Program-made: the position numbers and the translations under genes
Shown: positions 1 to 12,689 of the stretch, in pieces
Layout of the letters: every line of letters starts with the position of its first letter
How positions within the stretch are numbered: position 1 is the first letter of the stretch
The notes under the pieces: generated by a model
What the model saw: the letters and a program-made list of their open reading frames with translations, nothing else
Told to the model about the DNA's origin: nothing
Database searches by the model: none
From: Nomia melanderi
Taxonomy: Eukaryota; Arthropoda; Insecta; Hymenoptera; Halictidae
Direction of reading: 5' to 3'
DNA length: 64,000 nt
Assembly: GCF_051020985.1 (NCBI RefSeq)
Contig: NW_027475162.1
Span: forward strand, 124,001-188,000

Positions 1-345
1 TCGGTGGTTTTCTCGGTCCCTGGTGGTCCGAGGTCGTTCCCGCTGCACAGATACATGCGCCAGGGCCTCCTGCAGATAATTCATTTTGGTTTATTGCCCT
101 AACTCTAATAGCGCCCCAGATATCACCAGATATATATTTGATTTTCCCCGACCCTGAGTGTCCGGCCCCATGAGACGGTGGTTTTCACGGCCCCTGGAGG
201 TACGAGGTCGTTCCCGCTGCACAGATTCATGCGCCAGGGGCTCCTACAGACAGTGCAGTTTGATTTATTTCGCTATCTGTAATAGCACCCGAGACATCAC
301 CAGATATATATTGGATTTTCCCCTGACCCTGAGTGTCCGGCCCCA
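1..345 (+). repeat. Duplicated two-monomer block, copy a of three
   Basis: This segment carries rare variants: AGATACATGCGCC, TTGCCCTAACTCTAATAG followed by CGCCCC, and TTTTCACGGCCCCTGGAGG followed by TACG. It recurs at about 1,941-2,234 (offset 1,922 bp, 11 monomers) and 2,972-3,316 (offset 2,971 bp, 17 monomers). Copy a and the third copy share GGGGCTCC, where the second copy has GGGCCTCC, so a and the third are closest relatives. Confidence 0.85.
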
Positions 346-1499
346 TGAGACGGTGGTTTTCTCGGCCCCTGGTGGTCCGAGGTCGTTCCCGCTGCCCAGA
401 TTCATGCGCCAGGGCCTCCTGCAGACAATGCACTTTGATTTATTGCGCTATCTGTAGTTGCGCCCAAGGTATCGCCAGATATATATTGGATTTCCCCTGA
501 CCCTGACTGTCCGGCCCCATGAGACGGTGGTTTTCTCGGCCTCTGGTGGTCCCATGTCGTTCCTGCTGCACAGATTCATGCGCGAGGGCCTCCTTCAGAC
601 AATGCACTTTGATTTATTGCGCTATCTGTAATAGCACCCGAGATATCATCAGATACACCCTGGGTTTTTACATGACCTTGGGTGTCCGGCCCAATGTGTC
701 GGTGGTTTTCTCGGCCCCTGGTGCTCCGAGGTCGTTCCCGATGCACAGATTCATTCGCCAGGGCCCGCTGCAGATATATTCACTTTGGTTTAGTGCGCTA
801 TCTGTAAGAGCACCCGAGATATCACAAGATGTATATTGAATTTTTCAACCGACCCTGAGTGTCCGGCCCCATGAGACGGTGGTTTTCTCGGACCCTGGTA
901 ATCCGAGGTCGTTGCCGCTGCACAGATTCATGCGCCAGGGCCTCCTGCAGATAATTCACTTTGGTTTATTGCGCTATCTCTAATAGCACCCGAGATATCA
1001 CCAGATATATATTGGATTTTCCCCTGACCCTGAGTGTCCGGCCCCATGAGATAGTGGTTTTCTCGGCCCCTGGTGGTCCGAGGTAGTTCCCGCTGCACAG
1101 ATTCATGCGCCAGGGCCTCGTGCAGACAATTCACTTTGGTTTATTGCGCTATCTCTAATAGCACCCGCGATATCACCAGATGTATATTGGATTTTTCCAC
1201 GACCCTGAGTATCCGGCCCCATGAGACGGTGGTTTTCTCGGCCCCTGGTGGTCCGAGGTTGTTCCCGCTGCACAGATTCATGCGCCAGGGCCTCCTACAG
1301 ACCATGCACTTTGATTTATTGCGCTATCTGTAATAGCACCCGAGATATCAACAGATATATATTGGATTTTTCCCTGACCCTGAGTGTCCGGCCCCATGAG
1401 ACGGTGGTTTTCTCGGCCCCTGGTGGTCCGAGGTCGTTCCCGCTGTCCAGATTCGTGCGCCAGGCCTCCTACAGACAATGCACTTTGGTTTATTGCGCT

Positions 1500-3316
1500 A
1501 TCTCTAATACCACCCGAGATATCACCAGATATATATTGGATTTTCCCCTGACTCTGAGTGTCCGGCTCCATGAGACCGTGGTTTACTCGGCCCCTGGTGC
1601 CCCGAGGTCGTTCCCGCTGGCCAGATTCATGCGCCAGGCCTCCTACAGACAATGCACTTTGGTTTATTGCGCTATCTCTAATAGCACCCGAGATATCACC
1701 AGATATATATTGGATTTTTCCCTGACCCTGAGTGACCGGCCCCATGAGACGGTGGTTTTCTCGGCCCCTGGTGGTCCGAGGTCGTTGCCGCTGCACAGAT
1801 TCATGCGACAGGATCTCCCGCAGACAATGCACTTTGATTTATCGCGCTATCTCTAATAGCACCCGAGATATCACCAGATATATATTTGATTTTTCCCTGA
1901 CCCTGAGTGTCCGCCCCATGAGACGGTGGTTTTCTCGGCTCCTGGTGGTCCGAGGTCGTTCCCGCTGCACAGATACATGCGCCAGGGCCTCCTGCAGATA
2001 ATTCATTTTGGTTTATTGCCCTAACTCTAATAGCGCCCCAGATATCACCAGATATATATTTGATTTTCCCCGACCCTGAGTGTCCGGCCCCATGAGACGG
2101 TGGTTTTCACGGCCCCTGGAGGTACGAGGTCGTTCCCGCTGCACAGATTCATGCGCCAGGGCCTCCTACAGACAGTGCAGTTTGATTTATTTCGCTATCT
2201 GTAATAGCACCCGAGACATCACCAGATATATATTGAATTTTTCCCCGACCCTGAGTGTCCGGCTCCATGAAACGGAGGTTTTCTCGGCCCCTGGTGGTCC
2301 GAGGTCGTTCCCGCTACACAGATTCATGCGCCAGGGCCTCCTGCAGATAATTCATTTTGGTTTATTGCTCTATCTCTAATAGCACCCGAGATATCACCAG
2401 ATATATATTGGATTTTCCCCTGACCCTGTGTGTCCGGCCCCATGAGACGGTGGTTTTCTCGGCCCCTGGTGGTCCGAGGTCGTTCCCGCTGCCCAGATTC
2501 ATGCGTCAGGGTCTCCTACAGACCATGCACTTTGATTTATTGCGCTATCTCTAATACCACCCGAGATATCACCAGATATATATTGGATTTTCCCCTGACC
2601 CTGAGTGTCCGGCCCCATGAGACTGTGGTTTTCTCGGCCCCTGGTGGTCCGAGGTCGTTCCCGCTGGCCAGATTCATGCGCCAGGGCCTCCTACAGACAG
2701 TGCACTTTGGTTTATTGCGCTATCTCTAATAGCACCCGAGATATCACCAGATATATATTGGATTTTTCCCTGACCCTGAGTGACCGGCCCCATGAGACGG
2801 TGGTTTTCTCGGCCCCTGGTGGTCCGAGGTCGTTGCCGCTGCACAGTTTCATGCGACAGGATCTCCCGCAGACAATGCACTTTGATTTATCGCGCTATCT
2901 CTAATAGCACCCGAGATATCACCAGATAAGTATTGGATCTCTCCCTGACGCTGACGGTACGGCCCCATGTGTCGGTGGTTTTCTCGGTCCCTGGTGGTCC
3001 GAGGTCGTTCCCGCTGCACAGATACATGCGCCAGGGCCTCCTGCAGATAATTCATTTTGGTTTATTGCCCTAACTCTAATAGCGCCCCAGATATCACCAG
3101 ATATATATTTGATTTTCCCCGACCCTGAGTGTCCGGCCCCATGAGACGGTGGTTTTCACGGCCCCTGGAGGTACGAGGTCGTTCCCGCTGCACAGATTCA
3201 TGCGCCAGGGGCTCCTACAGACAGTGCAGTTTGATTTATTTCGCTATCTGTAATAGCACCCGAGACATCACCAGATATATATTGGATTTTCCCCTGACCC
3301 TGAGTGTCCGGCCCCA
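1500..3316 (+). repeat. Imperfect six-monomer tandem duplication
   Basis: Rare markers in 1.5-2.2 kb recur 1,049 bp (six monomers) downstream. One is TGAGTGACCGGCCCC at about 1,729 and 2,778, followed by CGACAGGATCTCCCGCAG. Another is CTCTAATACCACC at about 1,502 and 2,550. The copies are only partly matched, which suggests an older event than the perfect duplications further right. Confidence 0.7.
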
Positions 3317-4440
3317 TGTGACGGTGGTTTTCTCGGCCCCTGATGGTCCGAGGTCGTTCCCGCTCCACAGATTCATGCGCCAGGGCCTCCTACAGATAAT
3401 TCACCCTGGTTTATTGCGCTATCTTTAATAGCACCCGATATATCACCAGATATATATTGGATTTCTCCCTGACCCTGAGTGTCCGGCCCCATGAGACGGC
3501 GGTTTTCTCGGCCCCTGGTGGTCCGAGGTCGTTCCCGCTGCCCAGATTCATGCGCCAGAGCCTCCTACTGACAATGCACTTTGATTTATTGCGCTATCTG
3601 TAATAGCACCCGAGATATCACCAGATATATATTTGATTTTTCCCTGACCCTGAGTGTCCGCCCCATGAGACGGTGGTTTTCTCGGCTCCTGGTGGTCCGA
3701 GGTCGTTCCCGCTGCACAGATTCATGCGCCAGGGCCTCCTGCAGATAAATCACTTTGGATTATTGCGCTATCTCAAATAGCACCCGAGATATCACCAGAT
3801 ATATATTGGATTTTCCCGTGTCCCTGAGTGTCCGGCCCCATGTGACGGTGGTTTTCTCGGCCCCTGGTGGTCCGAGGTCGTTCCCTCTGCACAGGTTCAT
3901 GCGCCAGGGCCTCCTGCAGATAATTCACTTTGGTTTATTGCGCTATCTCTAATAGCACCCGAGATAACACCAGATATATATTGGATTTTCCCCTGACCCT
4001 GTGTGTCCGGCCCCATGAGACGGTGGTTTTCTCGGCCCCCGGTGGTCCGAGGTCGTTCCCGCTGCACAGATTCATGCGCCAGGGCTTCCTGCAGATAATT
4101 CACTCTGGTTTTTTGCGCTATATGTAATAGCACCCGAGATATCACCAGATGTATATTGGATTTTTCCCTGACCCTGAGTGTCCGGCCCCATGAGACGGTG
4201 GTTTTCTCGGCCCCTGGTGGTCCGAGGTCGTTCCCGCTGCACAGATTCATGCGACAGGGCCTCCTACAGTCAATGCACATTGGTTTATTGCGCGATCTGT
4301 AATAGCACCCGAGATATCACCAGATATATATTGGATTTTTCCCTGACCCTGAGTGTCCGGCCCCATGAGACGGTGGTTTTCTCGGCCCCTGGTGGTCCGA
4401 GGTCGTTCCCGCTGCCTAGATTCATGCGCCAGGGCCTCCT
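3290..4440 (+). repeat. Duplicated block Q, left copy
   Basis: It matches 6,438-7,763. Shared rare markers are CGCTCCACAG, TAATTCACCCTGG, CTATCTTTAATAG, ACGGCGG, CTCAAATAG, CCCGTGTCCC, CACTCTGGTTTTTTGCG and GCGCGATCTG. The offset is 3,148 bp at the left end and 3,323 bp from about 3.75 kb, so the right copy holds one extra monomer. The copies diverge after the CTGCCTAGATTC marker. Confidence 0.88.
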
Positions 4441-4611
4441 ACAGACAATGCACTTTGGTTTATTGCGCTATCTCTAATACCACCCGAGATATCACCAGAT
4501 ATATATTGGATTTTCCCCTGACCCTGAGTGTCCGGCCCCATGAGACTGTGGTTTTCTCAGCCCCTGGTGGTCCGAGGTCGTTCCCGCTGGCCAGATTCAT
4601 GCGCCAGGCCT

Positions 4612-5015
4612 CCGACAGACAATGCACTTTGGTTTATTGCGCTATCTCTAATAGCACCCGAGATATCACCAGATGTATATTGGATTTTTCCCCGGCCCTG
4701 AGTGTCCGGCCCCATGAGACGGTGGTTTTCTCAGCTCCTGGTTGTCCGAGGTCGTTCCCGCTGCACAGATTCATGCGCCAGGGCCTCCTACAGACAATGC
4801 ACTTTGGTTTATTGCGCTATCTGTAATAGCACCCTAGATATCACCAGATATATGCTGGATTTTTACGTGACCTTGGGTGACGGATTCCGAATATCTGTAA
4901 TTTTCTCGGCCCCTGGTGGTTCGAGGTCGTTCCCGCTGCACAGATTCATTCGCCAGTGCCTTCTGGAGACAATGCACTTTGATTTATTGCGCTATCTCTA
5001 ATAGCACCCGAGATA
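4612..5015 (+). repeat. Duplicated block R, left copy
   Basis: It matches 8,981-9,384 at an offset of 4,369 bp (25 monomers). Shared markers are CCCCGGCCCTGAG, TCAGCTCCTGG, CACCCTAGATATC, a class B1 cassette with TTTTTACGTGACC, and GCCTTCTGGAGACAATG. Few differences are visible (for example GTGTCCGG against GTGTTCGG). Confidence 0.85.
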
Positions 5016-5989
5016 ACACCAGATATATATTAGATTTTTCCCTGACCCTGAGTGTCCGGCCCCATGAGACGGTGGTTTTCTCGGCCCCTGGTGGTCCGAG
5101 GTCGTTCCCGCTGCCCAGATACATGCGCCATGGCCTGCTGCACACAATGCACTTTGATTTATAGCGCTATCTCTAATAGCACCCGAGATATCAGCAGATA
5201 TATATTGGGTTTTTCAGTGACCCTGAGTGTCCGGCCCCATGAGACAGTAGTTTTCTCGGCCCCTGGTGGTCCGAGGTCGTTCCCGCTGCACAGAATCATG
5301 CGCCAGGGCTTCCTGCAGACAATGCACTTTGATTTATTGCGCTATCTCTAATAGCACCCGAGATATCACCAGATATATGCTGGATTTTTCCCTGACCCTG
5401 ACAGTCCGGGCCCATGTGTCGGTGGTTTTCACGGCCCCTGATGGTCCGAGGTCGTTCCCGCTGCACAGATTCATGCGCCAGGGCCTCCTACAGATAATTC
5501 ACTTTGGTTTAGTGCGCTATCTGTAAGAGCACCCGAGATATCACCAGATATATATTGAATTTTTCAACCGACCCTGAGTGTCCGGCCCCATGAGACGGTG
5601 GTTTTCTCGGCCCCTGGTGGTCCGAGGTCGTTCCCGCTGCACAGATTCATGCGCCAGGGCCTCCTGCAGATAATTCACTTTGGTTTATTGCGCTATCACT
5701 AATAGCACCCGAGATATCTGCAGATATATATTGGATTTTCCCCTGACCATGAGTGTCCGGCCCCATGAGACGGTGGTTTTCTCGGCCCCTGGTGGTCCGA
5801 GGTCGTTCCCGCTGCACAGATGCATGCGCCAGGGCCTCCTGCAGATAATTCACTTTGGTTTATTGCGCTATCTCTAATAGCACCCGAGATATCACCAGAT
5901 ATATATGGTATTTTCCCCTGACCCTGAGTGTCCGGCCCCATGTGACGGTGGTTTTCTCGGCCCCTGGTGGTCCGAGGTCGTTCCCGCTG

Positions 5990-6290
5990 CCCTGATTCAT
6001 GCGCCAGAGCCTCCTACTGACAATGCACTTTGATTTATTGCGCTATCTGTAATAGCACCCGAGATATCACCAGATATATATTGGATTTTTCCCTGACCCT
6101 GAGTGTCCGGCCCCATGAGACCGTGGTTTTCTCGGCCCCTGGTGGTCGGAGGTCGTTCCCGCTGCACAGATGCATGCGCCAGGTCCTCCTGCAGGTAATT
6201 CACTTTGGTTTATTGCACTATCTCTAATTGCACCCGAGATATCACCAGATATATATTGGATTTTTCCCTGACCCTCAGTGTCCGGCCCCA
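5990..6290 (+). repeat. GCAGGTAATTC variant block
   Basis: It is marked by GAGACCGTGG, GGTGGTCGGAGG, CCAGGTCCTCCTGCAGGTAA and TTGCACTATCTCTAATTG. The same group of rare variants recurs near 9.9-10.1 kb and 23.85-24.1 kb. The last is offset by 17,831 bp (102 monomers). Related units with GCAGGTAATTCACATTGG lie at 10.36 and 10.89 kb. Confidence 0.8.
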
Positions 6291-6437
6291 TGAGACGGTG
6301 GTTTTCTCGGCCCCTGGTGGTCCGAGGTCGTTTCCGCTGCACAGATGCATGCGCCAGGGCCTCCTGCAGACAATGCACTTTGATTTATTGCGCTATCTGT
6401 AGTTGCGCCCAAGATATCGCCAGATATATATTGGATT

Positions 6438-7763
6438 TCCCCTGACCCTGAGTGTCCGGCCCCATGTGACGGTGGTTTTCTCGGCCCCTGATGGTCCGAG
6501 GTCGTTCCCGCTCCACAGATTCATGCGCCAGGGCCTCCTACAGATAATTCACCCTGGTTTATTGCGCTATCTTTAATAGCACCCGATATATCACCAGATA
6601 TATATTGGATCTCTCCCTGACCCTGAGTGTCCGGCCCCATGAGACGGCGGTTTTCTCGGCCCCTGGTGGTCCGAGGTCGTTCCCGCTGCCCAGATTCATG
6701 CGCCAGAGCCTCCTACTGACAATGCACTTTGATTTATTGCGCTATCTGTAATAGCACCCGAGATATCACCAGATATATATTGGATTTTTCCCCGACCCTG
6801 AGTGTCCGGCCCCATGAGACCGTGGTTTTCTCGGCCCCTGGTGGTCCGATGTCGTTCCCGCTGCACAGATGCATGCGCCAGGGCCTCCTGCAGATAATGC
6901 ACTTTGATTATTTGCGCTATCTCTAATAGCACCCGAGATTTCACCAGATATATATTTGATTTTTCCCTGATCCTGAGTGTCCGCCCCATGAGACGGTGGT
7001 TTTCTCGGCTCCTGGTGGTCCGAGGTCGTTCCCGCTGCACAGATTCATGCGCCGGGGCCTCCTGCAGATAAATCACTTTGGATTATTGCGCTATCTCAAA
7101 TAGCACCCGAGATATCACCAGATATATATTGGATTTTCCCGTGTCCCTGAGTGTCCGGCCCCATGTGACGGTGGTTTTCTCGGCCCCTGGTGGTCCGAGG
7201 TCGTTCCCTCTGCACAGGTTCATGCGCCAGGGCCTCCTGCAGATAATTCACTTTGGTTTATTGCGCTATCTCTAATAGCACCCGAGATAACACCAGATAT
7301 ATATTGGATTTTCCCCTGACCCTGTGTGTCCGGCCCCATGAGACGGTGGTTTTCTCTGCCCCCGGTGGTCCGAGGTCGTTCCCGCTGCACAGATTCATGC
7401 GCCAGGGCTTCCTGCAGATAATTCACTCTGGTTTTTTGCGCTATATGTAATAGCACCCGAGATATCACCACATGTATATTGGATTTTTCCCTGACCCTGA
7501 GTGTCCGGCCCCATGAGACGGTGGTTTTCTCGGCCCCTGGCGGTCCGAGGTCGTTCCCGCTGCACAGATTCATGCGACAGGGCCTCCTACAGTCAATGCA
7601 CATTGGTTTATTGCGCGATCTGTAATAGCACCCGAGATATCACCAGATATATATTGGATTTTTCCCTGACCCTGAGTGTCCGGCCCCATGAGACGGTGGT
7701 TTTCTCGGCCCCTGGTGGTCCGAGGTCGTTCCCGCTGCCTAGATTCATGCGCCAGGGCCTCCT
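6438..7763 (+). repeat. Duplicated block Q, right copy (one extra monomer)
   Basis: It is collinear with 3,290-4,440 but has an additional monomer near 6.77-6.94 kb marked by GAGACCGTGG, CCGATGTCG and TTTGATTATTTGCG. That extra unit resembles the neighbouring monomer near 6.1 kb, as expected from a local out-of-register exchange after the duplication. Confidence 0.85.
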
Positions 7764-7800
7764 ACAGACCATGCACTCTGATTTATTGCGCTATCTGTAA

Positions 7801-8496
7801 TAGCACCCGAGATATCAACAGATATATATTGGATTTTTCCCTGACCCTGAGTGTCCGGCCCCATGAGGCGGTGGTTTTCTCGGCCCCTGGTGGTCCGAGG
7901 TCGTTCCCGCTGGCCAGATTCATGCGCCAGGCCTCCTACAGACAATGCACTTTGGTTTATTGCGCTATCTCTAATAGCACCCGAGATATCACCAGATATA
8001 TATTGGATTTTCCCCTGACCCTGAGTGTCCGGCCCCATGAGACTGTGGTTTTCTCAGCCCCTGGTGGTCCGAGGTCGTTCCCGCTGGCCAGATTCATGCG
8101 CCAGGCCTCCGACAGACAATGCACTTTGGTTTATTGCGCTATCTCTAATAGCACCCGAGATATCACCAGATATATATTGGATTTTCCCCTGACCCTGAGT
8201 GTCCGGCCCCATGAGACGGTGGTTTTCTCGGCCCCTGGTGGTCCGCGGTCGTTCCCGCAGGCCAGATTCATGCGCCAGGCCTGCTACAGAAAATGCACTT
8301 TGGTTTATTGCGCTATCTCTAATAGCACCCGGGTTATCACCAGAAATATATTGGATTTTCCCCTGACTCTGAGTGTCCGGCCCCATGAGACCGTGGTTTT
8401 CTCGGCCCCTGGTGCCCCGAGGTCGTTCCCGCTGGCCAGATTCATGCGCCAGGCCTCCTACAGACAATGCACTTTGGTTTATTGCGCTATCTCTAA
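7801..8496 (+). repeat. Run of four consecutive 174-bp monomers
   Basis: Monomer starts fall at 7,801, 7,975, 8,149, 8,323 and 8,497, exactly 174 bp apart. Each unit has lost one G in GCCAGGGCC, giving GCCAGGCC, and most carry CTGGCCAGATTC. Since 174 is 58 codons, reading frames stay in phase across these units. That alone produces the longest open frames in the window: 331 codons on + (7,676-8,671) and 197 codons on - (8,054-8,647). The translated frames are periodic copies of the monomer on both strands, so I do not call a gene. Confidence 0.93.
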
Positions 8497-8980
8497 TAGC
8501 ACCCGAGATATCACCAGATATATATTGGATTTTTCCCTGACCCTGAGTGTCCGGCCCCATGAGACGGTGGTTTTCTCGGCCCCTGGTGGTCCGCGGTCTT
8601 TCCCGCTTCACAGATGCATGCGCCATGGCCACCTGCAGATAATTCACTTTGGTTTATTGCGCTATCTCTAATAGCACCCGAGATATCACCAGATATATAT
8701 TGGATTTTCCCCTGACCCTGAGTGTCCGGCCCCATGAGACCGTGGTTTTCTCGGCCGCTGGTGGTCCGAGGTCGTTCCCGCTGGCCAGATTCATGCGCCA
8801 GGGCCTGCTACAGACAATGCACTTTGATTTATTGCGCTATCTGTAATAGCACCCGAGATATCACCAGATACATATTGAATTTTTCCCTGACCCTGAGTGT
8901 CCGGCCCCATGTGACCGTGGTTTTCTCGGCCCCTGGTACTCCGAGGTCGTTCCCGCTGGCCAGATTCATGCGCCAGGCCT

Positions 8981-9384
8981 CCTACAGACAATACACTTTG
9001 GTTTATTGCGCTATCTCTAATAGCACCCGAGATATCACCAGATGTATATTGGATTTTTCCCCGGCCCTGAGTGTTCGGCCCCATGAGACGGTGGTTTTCT
9101 CAGCTCCTGGTTGTCCGAGGTCGTTCCCGCTGCACAGATTCATGCGCCAGGGCCTCCTACAGACAATGCACTTTGGTTTATTGCGCTATCTGTAATAGCA
9201 CCCTAGATATCACCAGATATATGCTGGATTTTTACGTGACCTTGGGTGACGGATTCCGAATATCTGTAATTTTCTCGGCCCCTGGTGGTTCGAGGTCGTT
9301 CCCGCTGCACAGATTCATTCGCCAGTGCCTTCTGGAGACAATGCACTTTGATTTATTGCGCTATCTCTAATAGCACCCGAGATA
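8981..9384 (+). repeat. Duplicated block R, right copy
   Basis: Counterpart of 4,612-5,015. Immediately right of it the two loci diverge: this copy enters a run of 174-bp monomers, while the left copy enters monomers with GATAACACC and TATATTAG. The edge is therefore a recombination junction. Confidence 0.82.
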
Positions 9385-10261
9385 TCACCAGATATATATT
9401 GGATTTTTCCTTGACCCTGAGTGTCCGGCCCCATGAGACGGTGGTTTTCTCTGCCGCTGGTGGTCCGAGGTCGTTCCCGCAGGCCAGATTCATGCGCCAG
9501 GCCTCCTACAGACAATGCACTTTGGTTTATTGCGCTATCTCTAATAGCACCCGAGATATCACCAAATATATATTGGATTTTCCCCTGACCCTGAGTGTCC
9601 GGCCCCATGAGACGGTGGTTTTCTCGGCCCCTGGTGGTCCGAGGTCGTTCCCGCTGGCCAGATTCATGCGCCAGGCCTCCTACAGACAATGCACTTTGGT
9701 TTATTGCGCTATATCTAATAGCACCCGAGATATCACCAGGTATATATTGGATTTTCCCCTGACCCTGAGTGTCCGGCCCCATGAGACTGTGGTTTTCTCG
9801 GCCCCTGGTGGTCCGAGGTCGTTCACGCTGCACAGATTCATGCGCCAGGACCTCCTGCAGATAATTCACTTTGGTTTATTACGCTATCTCTAATAGCACC
9901 CGAGATATCACCAGATATATATTGGATTTTTCCCTGACCCTGAGTGTCCGGCCCCATGAGACCGTGGTTTTCTCGGCCCCTGGTGATCGGAGGTCGTTCC
10001 CGCTGCACAGATGCATGCGCCAGGTCCTCCTGCAGGTAATTCACTTTGGTTTACTGCACTATCTCTAATTGCACCCGAGATATCACCAGATATATATTGG
10101 ATTTTCCTCTGACCCTGAGTGTCCGGCCCCATGAGACGGTGGTTTTCTCGGCCCCTGGTGGTCCGAGGTCGTTCCCGCTGCACAGATTCATGCGCCAGGG
10201 CCCGCTGCAGATAATTCACTTTGGTTTAGTGCGCTATCTGTAAGAGCACCCGAGATATCAC

Positions 10262-11025
10262 CAGAAATATATTGAATTTTTCAACCGACCCTGAGAGTCA
10301 GGCCCCATGAGACGGTGGTTTTCTCGGCCCCTGGTGGTCCGAGGTCGTTCCCGCTGCACAGATGCATGCGCCAGGTCCTCCTGCAGGTAATTCACATTGG
10401 TTTACTGCACTATCTTTAATAGCACCCGAGATATCACCAGATATATATATTGGATTTTTCCCTGACCCTGAGTGTCCGGCCCCATGAGACGGTGGTTTTC
10501 TCGGACCCTGGTGGTCCGAGGTCGTTCCCGCTGCACCGATTAATGCGAAAGGGCCTCCTGCAGACAATGTACTTTGAGTTACTGCGCTATCTCTAATAGC
10601 ACCCGAGATATCGCCAGATATATATTGGATTTCCCCTGACCTTGAGTGTCCGGCCCCATGAGACGGTGGTTTCCTCGACCTCTGGTGGTCCCATGTCGTT
10701 CCTGTTGCACAGATTCATGCGCGAGGGCCTCCTACGGACAATGCACTTTGATTTATTGCTTTATCTGTAATAGCACCCGAGATATTACCAGAAATATATT
10801 GAATTTTTCAACCGACCCTGAGAGTCAGGCCCCATGAGACGGTGGTTTTCTCGGCCCCTGGTGGTCCGAGGTCGTTCCCGCTGCACAGATGCATGCGCCA
10901 GGTCCTCCTGCAGGTAATTCACATTGGTTTACTGCACTATCTTTAATAGCACCCGAGATATCACCAGATATATATATTGGATTTTTCCCTGACCCTGAGT
11001 GTCCGGCCCCATGAGACGGTGGTTT
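10262..11025 (+). repeat. Duplication with TA-expanded (177-bp) monomers
   Basis: The segment 10,262-10,498 recurs at 10,789-11,025, an offset of 527 bp. Both copies have AACCGACCCTGAGAGTCAGG, GCAGGTAATTCACATTGG and an AT tract lengthened by one TA step (GATATATATATTGG). The odd offset (3 x 175 + 2) comes from that extra TA. A third independent-looking TA expansion lies at about 52,075-52,087 (CAAATATATATATTGG). Confidence 0.85.
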
Positions 11026-11173
11026 TCTCGGCCCCTGGTGGTCCGAGGTCGTTCCCGCTGCACAGATTCATGCGCCAGGGCCTCGTGCAGACAATTCACT
11101 TTGGTTTATTGCGCTACCTCTAATAGCACCCGAGATATCACCAGATGTATATTGGATTTTTCCACGACCCTGA

Positions 11174-11871
11174 GTGTCCGGCCCCATGAGACGGTGGTTT
11201 TCTCGGCCCCTGGTGGTCCGAGGTCGTTCCCACTGCACAGAATCATGCGCCAGGGCTTCCTGCAGACTATGCACTTGGATTTATCGCGCTATCTCGTATA
11301 GCACCCGAGATATCACCAGATATATATTCTATTTTTCCCTCACCCTGAGTGTCCGGCCCCATGAGACGGTAGTTTTCTCAGCCCCTGGTTGTCCGAGGTC
11401 GTTCCCGCTGCACAGATTCATGCGCCAGGGCCTCCTGCAGACAATGCACTTTGATTTATTGCGCTATCTCTAATAGCACCCTTGATATCACCAGATATAT
11501 ATTGGATTTTCCCGGACCCTGAGTGTCCGGCCTCATGAGACGGTGGTTTTCTCGGCCCCTGGTGGTCCGAGGTCGTTCCCACTGCACAGAATCATACGCC
11601 AGGGCTTCCTGCAGACTATGCACTTGGATTTATCGCGCTATCTCGTATAGCACCCGAGATATCACCAGATATATATTCTATTTTTCCCTCACCCTGAGTG
11701 TCCGTCCCCATGAGACGGTAGTTTTCTCAGCCCCTGGTTGTCCGAGGTCGTTCCCGCTGCACAGATTCATGCGCCAGGGCCTCCTGCAGACAATGCACTT
11801 TGATTTATTGCGCTATCTCTAATAGCACCCTTGATATCACCAGATATATATTGGATTTTCCCGGACCCTGA
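11174..11871 (+). repeat. Two-monomer direct tandem duplication (2 x 349 bp)
   Basis: 11,174-11,522 and 11,523-11,871 are adjacent near-identical dimers. Shared markers are TTCCCACTGCACAGAATCAT, GACTATGCACTTGG, TATCTCGTATAG, TATATATTCTATTTTTCC, CTCAGCCCCTGGTTGTCC and CACCCTTGATATC. Small differences such as CGGCCTCATG against CGGCCCCATG separate them. A single copy of the same dimer sits at 14,146-14,494, which suggests that the doubling here is derived. Confidence 0.88.
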
Positions 11872-12689
11872 GTGTCCGGCCTCATGAGACGGTGGTTTTC
11901 TCTGCCCCTGGTGGTCCGAGGTCGTTCCCGCTGCCCAGATTCATGCGCCAGGGCCTCCTACAGACCATGCACTTTGATTTATTGCGCTATATCTAATAGC
12001 ACCCGAGATATCAACAGATATATATTGGATTTTCCCCTGACCCTGAGTGTCCGGCCCCATGAGACGGTGGTTTTCTCGGCCCCTGGTGGTCCGAGGTCGT
12101 TCCCGCTCCACAGATGCATGCGCCAGGGCCTCCTGCAGATAATTCACTTTGGTTAATTGCGCTATCTCTAATAGCACCCGAGATATCAGCAGATATATAT
12201 TGGATTTTCCCGGACCCTGAGTGTCCGGCCCCATGAGACGGTGGTTGTCTCGGCCCCTGGTGGTCCGAGGTCGTTGTCGCTGCACAGATTCATGCGCCAG
12301 GGTCTCCTGCAGATAATGCACTTTGATTTATTGCGCTATCTGTAATAGCACCCGAGATATCACCAGATATATATTGGATTTTTCCTTGACCCTGAGTGTC
12401 CGGCCCCATGAGACGGTGGTTTTCTCTGCCGCTGGTGGTCCGAGGTCGTTCCCGCAGGCCAGATTCATGCGCCAGGCCTCCTACAGACAATGCACTTTGG
12501 TTTATTGCGCTATCTCTAATAGCACCCGAGATATCACCAGATATATATTGGATTTTCCCCTGACCCTGAGTGTCCGGCCCCATGAGACGGTGGTTTTCTC
12601 GGCCCCTGGTGGTCCGAGGTCGTTCCCGCTGGCCAGATTCATGCGCCTGGCCTCCTACAGACAATGCACTTTGGTTTATTGCGCTATCT

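Noticed and set aside
4912..4930. RNA polymerase III B-box in the variant GGTTCGAGGTCG
   Set aside because: It resembles GGTTCGA but fails the final C, there is no A-box at the right distance, no T-run terminator follows, and most monomers have GGTCCGAGG. Not a tRNA or SINE.
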